Below are positions 22,899-24,436 of a DNA stretch of 24,436 bases, piece after piece. The DNA lies in NCBI GenBank assembly GCA_044360435.1, contig JBIKKI010000020.1, positions 1 through 24,436 of the forward strand, read 5' to 3'. A program made the position numbers and the translations under genes. The stretch is from REEB481 sp044360435 (GTDB lineage Bacteria; Bacteroidota; Bacteroidia; NS11-12g; UBA955). Position 1 is the stretch's first letter; the number at the start of each line of letters is the position of its first letter. The notes beneath the pieces were generated by a model. The model saw only the letters and a program-made list of their open reading frames with translations. It was not told where the DNA came from and made no database searches.

Positions 22899-24436
22899 TC
22901 AATTGCGCATCAACAACGCCACCAATAGTTTCTTTGAGGCTCTTTGTCCACGGTCGGAAAATGCTTCTACCTCAAAGATATAATTCCCGCTTGCAGCCAG
23001 TGAACCATTTTCGCGCAAGCCATCCCATTTAACAAAACCTTCCACGCCGGCATAAAGGTTTCTGCACAAGCGCCGGATGACTTTCCCCTCTGTATCGTAA
23101 ATGTTCACCGACAACACAAATCCAGGATTGTTGAAGCGATACATTAAAAGCACTACGTCATCAACCCCGTCTAAATCAGGAGAAAAATAATCCTTGTCGG
23201 TTTGAAACATTGCCTCAACAACAGTTGCCGTGGCGGCCTGGCTGTTAGGAAGACCTGGCGTTGCCCAACCCGCTTCCTGTGAGGCGCTTTGCCAATTATC
23301 AGCAACATCGCCGGGCGTTTTTGCCAGCATGCGTTCCAAACTCACCCCTTCCCAGTTGTTGATCAAACTGAAATGCTGATTATCGCGATAAGACATCCTG
23401 TCCAATACCTGTCCGGACGTATTCAAAATCATGACGGCACCTTCTTCGTTATTGTAGGATGGAAATTCATTCATGGCATACAATGCACTATCGCCTCCAT
23501 TTCTTGGATATCGCTGTTTCAGAAAAGGTATATTCAAGCTCAGCGCTACAAAATGTCCGGGCAACAGCATCCTTCCGCGTTCACTGATGGAAACCACCTG
23601 ATCGGGAATGAAATCGGAAGAAGCATTGGCCAGCCGAACTGTGCGTAAATCCAGGCAAAGACTGCTGTTGTTGTAGAGCTCTACGAAATCTTCACCGCCC
23701 ACATACGGATCGAACAGAACCTCGTTGATGATCAAACTTCCGGTATCAACCTTTTGTTCAGGAAGCATGAACGGATAAGTCCTGGGTTGCATGACATTGC
23801 CGGCACAATCAGCCACCGATCTTGCGGTGATGCGGTACATGGTTCCTTTTTGAAATGGATTGAGGAAGTTCAATTTGTACTCCGTGCGGTCTGCGCCCGG
23901 ATAAACGGCAAGCGCGGTATCGCTGCCCACAAGAAAATAAGAAGGCTTCAGGGTACCGCTGTCGGGAAGTTCGTTCAGTCGGATCCGCAATAAAAAAGGA
24001 TCTTCAGGATAAACCTCTGCCAAAACAGGACTTTTTGTATCAGGGTTGCTGCCATACACCGCATTCTGCGCGCCGGGCGTACCGCCCTGAACACTGGTGC
24101 TTGCCTTCCAATTGGCGGGATCGCAGGGATTTTTGGGGTCTATAATTTCCAGAGACCAGCCGCCTGCCGCTTTGATACCACTGCTGTACATCGCTGATGT
24201 ATAATGCACTTCATGCAACCAAAATCCTCCTGCGTCGCGAAGCATGAGGTCGTCGCCACTGTTGTTCAGGGAAGGCCAGGGACTCAGGCCGAGCACCTTT
24301 CCAAAACGTTGAAACAGCCCGGCCTGACTTGCTTCACATAGTATGATCCGCTCGCCGGGACCGAGCCAGGTGTCGGGAAGCGCCACGCTGCTGCTGGCAT
24401 CTAAAAACGTCACTCCACGCAGACTGAGGTATGAAT
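22899..24436 (-). CDS. secreted lamin-tail-domain surface protein (5' end beyond the window)
   Basis: The last 511 or so residues of a large extracellular protein. The frame stays open through the right edge (visible residues begin SYLSLRGVTFLDASS), so the GTG at 24413 is not a real start. Domains in order are the end of one lamin-tail-like domain (to about GTPGAQNAVYG), an SbsA-like Ig domain (PVLAEVYPED to SVADCAGNVM), a second lamin-tail domain (INEVLFDPYVGGEDFVELYN to NWEGVSLERM), and a C-terminal FlgD-like Ig domain (DYFSPDLDGVDDVV, then VNIYDTEGKVIRRL and WDGLRENGSLAASGNYIFEV). This layout is typical of exported Bacteroidota proteins. No catalytic domain is visible. Its stop lies 81 bases before the mature tmRNA 5' end, on the same strand. 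Confidence 0.88.
   Translation of the reverse strand, partial: SYLSLRGVTFLDASSSVALPDTWLGPGERIILCEASQAGLFQRFGKVLGLSPWPSLNNSGDDLMLRDAGGFWLHEVHYTSAMYSSGIKAAGGWSLEIIDPKNPCDPANWKASTSVQGGTPGAQNAVYGSNPDTKSPVLAEVYPEDPFLLRIRLNELPDSGTLKPSYFLVGSDTALAVYPGADRTEYKLNFLNPFQKGTMYRITARSVADCAGNVMQPRTYPFMLPEQKVDTGSLIINEVLFDPYVGGEDFVELYNNSSLCLDLRTVRLANASSDFIPDQVVSISERGRMLLPGHFVALSLNIPFLKQRYPRNGGDSALYAMNEFPSYNNEEGAVMILNTSGQVLDRMSYRDNQHFSLINNWEGVSLERMLAKTPGDVADNWQSASQEAGWATPGLPNSQAATATVVEAMFQTDKDYFSPDLDGVDDVVLLMYRFNNPGFVLSVNIYDTEGKVIRRLCRNLYAGVEGFVKWDGLRENGSLAASGNYIFEVEAFSDRGQRASKKLLVALLMRN

Noticed and set aside
1..24436. Insertion sequences, transposases, integrases or phage genes
   Set aside because: None of the open frames shows such motifs; the only mobile-like unit is the repeat-flanked S23 cassette.

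Overview
This window looks like chromosomal DNA of a member of the phylum Bacteroidota, probably one with a moderate GC content near 50% (my impression, not computed). The evidence is: three TonB-dependent or outer-membrane barrel proteins, two with an N-terminal carboxypeptidase-regulatory-like domain; a DUF7033-type polysaccharide deacetylase; a lamin-tail surface protein; an S23-type four-helix-bundle protein; a tmRNA whose tag ends NYALAA; start codons without Shine-Dalgarno sequences; and several TAnnTTTG -7 promoter boxes. No species is claimed.

Left block (1-2774). A possible gene end and an NADPH-dependent FMN reductase on the + strand converge on a menaquinone pair on the - strand: isochorismate synthase and a hotdog thioesterase that may be the DHNA-CoA thioesterase. 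A histidine phosphatase diverges from the thioesterase, with almost no space between the two starts.

Block 2 (2855-6332). A large outer-membrane beta-barrel protein with a Gly/Met-rich loop is followed by a four-helix-bundle gene. That gene is enclosed by TAGTTGG and TTTTTAG tandem arrays whose outer edges form an inverted repeat. The arrays supply the stop codons of both flanking convergent genes. This cassette is the best candidate for a poorly described element.

Block 3 (6324-12586). A leftward gmd-fcl-GT4-GT2 operon makes GDP-L-fucose and probably transfers sugars to a surface glycan. A rightward pair, a polysaccharide deacetylase-like protein and a FemAB/GNAT-like acyltransferase, is divergent from it.

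Block 4 (12645-19825). A long leftward run looks like a metal or heme acquisition locus. In transcription order it holds a small acidic protein, a small exported His/CxxC protein, a His-rich TonB receptor, two tandem paralogous lipoproteins (the first with an HNHDD motif), a single-pass membrane protein, and a heme-receptor-like TonB receptor. The metal is inferred, not shown.

Right block (19873-24436). A PaaE-like ferredoxin reductase and a ureohydrolase-fold protein lacking the usual metal ligands are followed by the tmRNA gene ssrA, all on the - strand. A 318-base gap between the ureohydrolase-like gene and ssrA carries three related terminator-like modules, two direct and one inverted. 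The window ends inside a lamin-tail/Ig-like surface protein.
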